From: an uncultured Klebsiella sp.
Lineage (GTDB): Bacteria > Pseudomonadota > Gammaproteobacteria > Enterobacterales > Enterobacteriaceae
DNA: 6,943 bases
Direction of reading: 5' to 3'
Assembly (NCBI GenBank): GCA_902490055.1
Contig: CABUCP010000173.1
Location: forward strand, 1-6,943
Position 1 is the first letter of the stretch. The number at the start of each line of letters is the position of its first letter. A model generated the notes under the pieces. The model was not told the DNA's origin. It did not search any database and worked only from the letters and a program-made list of their open reading frames with translations. The position numbers and the translations under genes were made by a program. This document shows, piece after piece, positions 6,153 to 6,943 of the stretch.

Positions 6153-6943
6153 CGGTTTCGCCCTTCTTTCTTGGCTTTATACAGCGCTGCATCCGCCTGT
6201 GCGATTAACTCTGACGCCGGGACGCGCCCGTCCGAGGCGACAATCCCCATACTGACCGTGACCAGCGGCCCGGCATCAGATTTCGCATGCGGCAGCGCCG
6301 CTTCGCTAATCTTCTTCTGGATCCGCTGCGCCACCGCCGTGGCGTTCTCTAATGACTGTAGCGGTAAAACAATAACAAACTCCTCACCGCCGTAACGGGC
6401 CACCATGTCCTCCTGAGCGCGCACCGACATTTTCAGCACTGACGCAATGCAGGAGAGACAGTAATCTCCGGCCTGGTGACCGTAGTGATCGTTATACCGT
6501 TTGAAGAAATCGACATCGAGAATAATCAACGCTAGCGGCTCTTTGCGTTCCCAGGACTGCGCTAAAAAATTATCCAGCGCACGGCGGTTAGCGGTCGAGG
6601 TTAACGCATCCTGGTTGGCCATGCTCTCCAGGCGGTTAATAAGCTGCATATTCTCCTGGTGGGTTATCCAGGCCTCATCATACCAGCGCTGTAATATCTG
6701 ACGGCCATACACCATGATGGCGGTGCATATTCCCCAGAGGATCAGAAAACGTAAGTCGACGCCATGATGAATTTGCACCCCTGCCAGTAGTGAGGTGATC
6801 CACAAGGGAACCAGGTAAACAGCAATACCCAGCGGAAAATAATAGAGTGCGGCCACACCGGTAGTCATAATAATAACCAGCAGCGGCCAGGCAAACGGCA
6901 GTGACCAAAAAAAGACAAAGCAATAACTGCTAAAGGACCAACA
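6140..6943 (-). CDS. Membrane-anchored GGDEF diguanylate cyclase, 5'-truncated by the window edge
   Basis: The protein should make cyclic di-GMP from two GTP at the inner membrane. The frame is open from the edge (6943), so 267 residues are visible. The ATG at 6868 is probably internal, because the 25 codons before it are strongly hydrophobic and continue the membrane region. Visible residues about 1-80 hold several membrane segments, followed by a short helical linker (about 81-110) into the GGDEF domain (about 110-267). The active site GGEEF is at 6377-6391. The metal and GTP residues are also present: the aspartates of LDVDFFK, the Asn-Asp of RYNDHYG and the Asp of QAGD. The inhibitory RxxD site is altered: the Arg position before ARYGGEEF is Ala, with an Arg one residue earlier. 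The usual DALTGLxNRR appears as DALTSTANRR. I do not recognise the sensor type and give no symbol. The gene overlaps amiD by 13 bases. Confidence 0.9.
   Translation of the reverse strand, partial: CWSFSSYCFVFFWSLPFAWPLLVIIMTTGVAALYYFPLGIAVYLVPLWITSLLAGVQIHHGVDLRFLILWGICTAIMVYGRQILQRWYDEAWITHQENMQLINRLESMANQDALTSTANRRALDNFLAQSWERKEPLALIILDVDFFKRYNDHYGHQAGDYCLSCIASVLKMSVRAQEDMVARYGGEEFVIVLPLQSLENATAVAQRIQKKISEAALPHAKSDAGPLVTVSMGIVASDGRVPASELIAQADAALYKAKKEGRNRWSY
6161..6166 (-). promoter_or_regulatory. Ribosome binding site of amiD inside the cyclase gene
   Basis: On the minus strand GAAGGG lies 8 bases before the amiD ATG and within the last codons of the upstream GGDEF gene. It supports the 6152 start and translation from a shared message. 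Confidence 0.65.

Noticed and set aside
6866..6868. ATG at 6868 as the start of the diguanylate cyclase
   Set aside because: The frame stays open to 6943 with 25 hydrophobic codons that look like another membrane segment, so the gene most likely begins beyond the window.
6907..6913. Run of seven A on the plus strand as a slippage or frameshift site in the cyclase gene
   Set aside because: The reading frame is continuous through it and encodes Phe residues in a hydrophobic stretch. Nothing suggests programmed or accidental frameshifting.

Overview
The window looks like chromosomal core DNA from a GC-rich member of the Enterobacteriaceae, most like Klebsiella or Raoultella. Five of the six genes match, nearly end to end, proteins I know from Escherichia coli: PoxB, LtaE, YbjT, YbjS and AmiD. 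Their order and orientation are also those I recall for E. coli. Genus assignment is inference from GC content and protein divergence. I see no insertion sequences, tRNAs, CRISPR arrays or phage genes.

Layout: bases 1-4151 hold three closely packed plus-strand genes. These are poxB (5' end cut off; pyruvate to acetate and CO2 at the membrane), ltaE (low-specificity L-threonine aldolase) and ybjT (Rossmann-fold protein with a DUF2867-like C-terminal part). Gaps are 38 and 10 bases, and the ybjT ribosome binding site overlaps the ltaE stop codon, so co-transcription is likely. An 87-base gap with an 8-bp inverted repeat then separates ybjT from ybjS (4239-5252, plus), a second SDR-type protein. 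ybjS converges on a minus-strand pair, with a GC-rich hairpin in the 57-base gap between them.

The minus-strand pair is a membrane-anchored GGDEF diguanylate cyclase (5' end beyond base 6943) followed by amiD (5310-6152). amiD encodes an outer-membrane lipoprotein N-acetylmuramoyl-L-alanine amidase. The two reading frames overlap by 13 bases, so translational coupling is plausible. From memory, ybjQ sits upstream of amiD in E. coli K-12, so the cyclase is the accessory part of the window.

I did not find a clearly new multi-gene system. The points most worth checking are the cyclase-amidase overlap, the cyclase's altered inhibitory site, the missing SDR catalytic tyrosines in YbjT and YbjS, and the inverted repeat with a weak Fur-like half before ybjS.
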